Of a stretch of 64,000 nt of DNA, positions 63,265-64,000 are shown in pieces (position 1 is the stretch's first letter; each line of letters starts with the position of its first letter). Origin of the DNA: Cololabis saira. Lineage: Eukaryota > Chordata > Actinopteri > Beloniformes > Belonidae. Made by a program: the position numbers and the translations under genes. The notes under the pieces were generated by a model. The model made no database searches. It had not been told where the DNA came from and saw only the letters and a program-made list of their open reading frames with translations. The stretch lies in NCBI RefSeq assembly GCF_033807715.1, contig NC_084599.1:27274125-27338124 (forward strand), read 5' to 3'.

Positions 63265-63600
63265 TGTAATCCAGAAATAAGATGATTAGCTCTTTAACGG
63301 AAACTCCACTCCGGTTTCACCGCCTACGACAATACATATCAATAAAACAATTAAGACCGACACAAATACGACTTTTTACATTAAATAAAAAAGTTTCTAT
63401 AAATGTATTTGACTAAAATAGCTATGAACCCGACTACACCGTGAGGTGCGTGTGTTTATTATTGTCTCGCCTCCGCTTCCGCCTTCGCCCGCTTAAATTT
63501 CAAATCGTCTCCGTCACTGGCTTCTGATTGGCTGAAACCTCTGACGTGTGTTTTAGCGCCGAGGTGAAGGCAGCGTGAGCTGCCGCTAGGGGGCAGCACA
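63265..63600 (-). promoter_or_regulatory. kif14: kif14 5' UTR and putative G2/M promoter (CCAAT, CHR, E2F-like)
   Basis: Upstream of the kif14 ATG, read on the minus strand, there is CCAAT in CAGCCAATCAG (plus-strand ATTGG at 63527-63531), then about 22 bp later TTTGAA (63499-63504), a canonical cell-cycle homology region, followed by an AT stretch and GCGGGCG. An E2F-like TTTTAGCGCC is on the plus strand at 63551-63560. A CCAAT box a few helical turns or less upstream of a CHR is the known arrangement in late cell-cycle genes bound by NF-Y and DREAM/MMB, and kif14 is such a gene. The transcription start is not defined by sequence alone. Confidence 0.6.
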
Positions 63601-63782
63601 GCTGCAGCAACAACAGCACACACCATGGCCGGGACAAACTGAACACAATCTAATGGAAATATTGCATGAGTGACTCATGTCCTTTCCTCTAAAATTAACA
63701 TTCTGCCGTTAAAGAAAAGAAAAAGGAATGGGCCTCTGGAGTTTAAATAAAAACAAACTGATCTCACTCAATCTACTGAAGG

Positions 63783-63855
63783 TATAAAATGTATAAATGT
63801 ATAATGTATAAATGTATAATGTATGTATAAATGTATGTATAAAATGTATAAAAAC
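63783..63855. repeat. ATGTATAA-type short tandem repeat
   Basis: Repeated TATAAATGTATAATG-like units, about 70 bp, AT-rich. Confidence 0.8.
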
Positions 63856-63869
63856 ATCTTTAGAGTGAT

Positions 63870-64000
63870 ATATACAGGACTGTCTCAGAAAATTAGAATA
63901 TTGTGATAAAGTTATTCTGTAATGCAATTAAAAAAAACAAAAATGTCATACATTCTGGATTCATTACAAATCAACTGAAATATTGCAAGTCTTTTATTAT
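63870..64000 (+). mobile_element. dispersed teleost DNA-element end, cut by the window edge
   Basis: TACAGGACTGTCTCAGAAAA then TTAGAATATTGTGATAAAG, and later CATTCTGGATTCATTACAAA, TCAACTGAAATATTGCAAG. This is a very common fish interspersed sequence that I recognise by text; the family name is not certain. It continues beyond the right edge. Confidence 0.6.

Overview
The window is nuclear DNA from a ray-finned fish, most likely a percomorph teleost. The evidence is spliced vertebrate genes with GT-AG introns, long (CA)n and (TA)n microsatellites, and typical teleost repeats: Tc1-like fossils, Rex1/CR1-like and L2-like LINE pieces, a tRNA-derived SINE, and TTAA-flanked and hAT-type MITEs. I do not name a species.

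Two protein-coding genes are supported, both on the minus strand and arranged head to tail. (1) kif14, a mitotic kinesin, is complete. I could place 29 coding exons between 63264 and 43748. All splice phases agree and give about 1,672 codons before the stop, close to mammalian KIF14 as I remember it. Its upstream region carries a CCAAT box, a CHR-like element and an E2F-like site, the layout of G2/M-expressed genes. (2) An adhesion GPCR of the ADGRD type, most like ADGRD2 (GPR144), has 18 phase-consistent exons from 39331 to 15660 (915 codons). They encode a signal peptide, half of a C-type lectin fold, a pentraxin/LamG domain, a GAIN domain with GPS, and seven membrane segments ending in TM7. 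I could not find its cytoplasmic tail.

Layout: 1-15.6 kb has no confident exon and holds microsatellites and repeat fragments; it is the last intron and/or 3' flank of the receptor gene. 15.66-39.33 kb is the receptor gene; its introns hold L2-like, Tc1-like and hAT-like elements. 39.33-43.75 kb is the intergenic space, with a 25-unit minisatellite open in nearly all reading frames, a TTAA MITE and a Rex1-like LINE with an intact reverse-transcriptase ORF. 43.75-63.26 kb is kif14; its introns hold a nested DNA element, a SINE with perfect target-site duplications, an L2-like LINE and a long hairpin beside the exon 1 donor. 63.27-64 kb is the kif14 promoter, then repeats.

The two genes have no evident shared function. 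Their adjacency may be ancestral: from memory, human KIF14 lies near NR5A2 and human ADGRD2 beside NR5A1, so the two loci look like paralogous segments. I found no convincing new multi-gene system. The best leads are the receptor's half-lectin/pentraxin ectodomain, the repeat expansion beside the KIF14 motor domain, the higher-order minisatellite, and the hairpin at the kif14 exon 1 donor.
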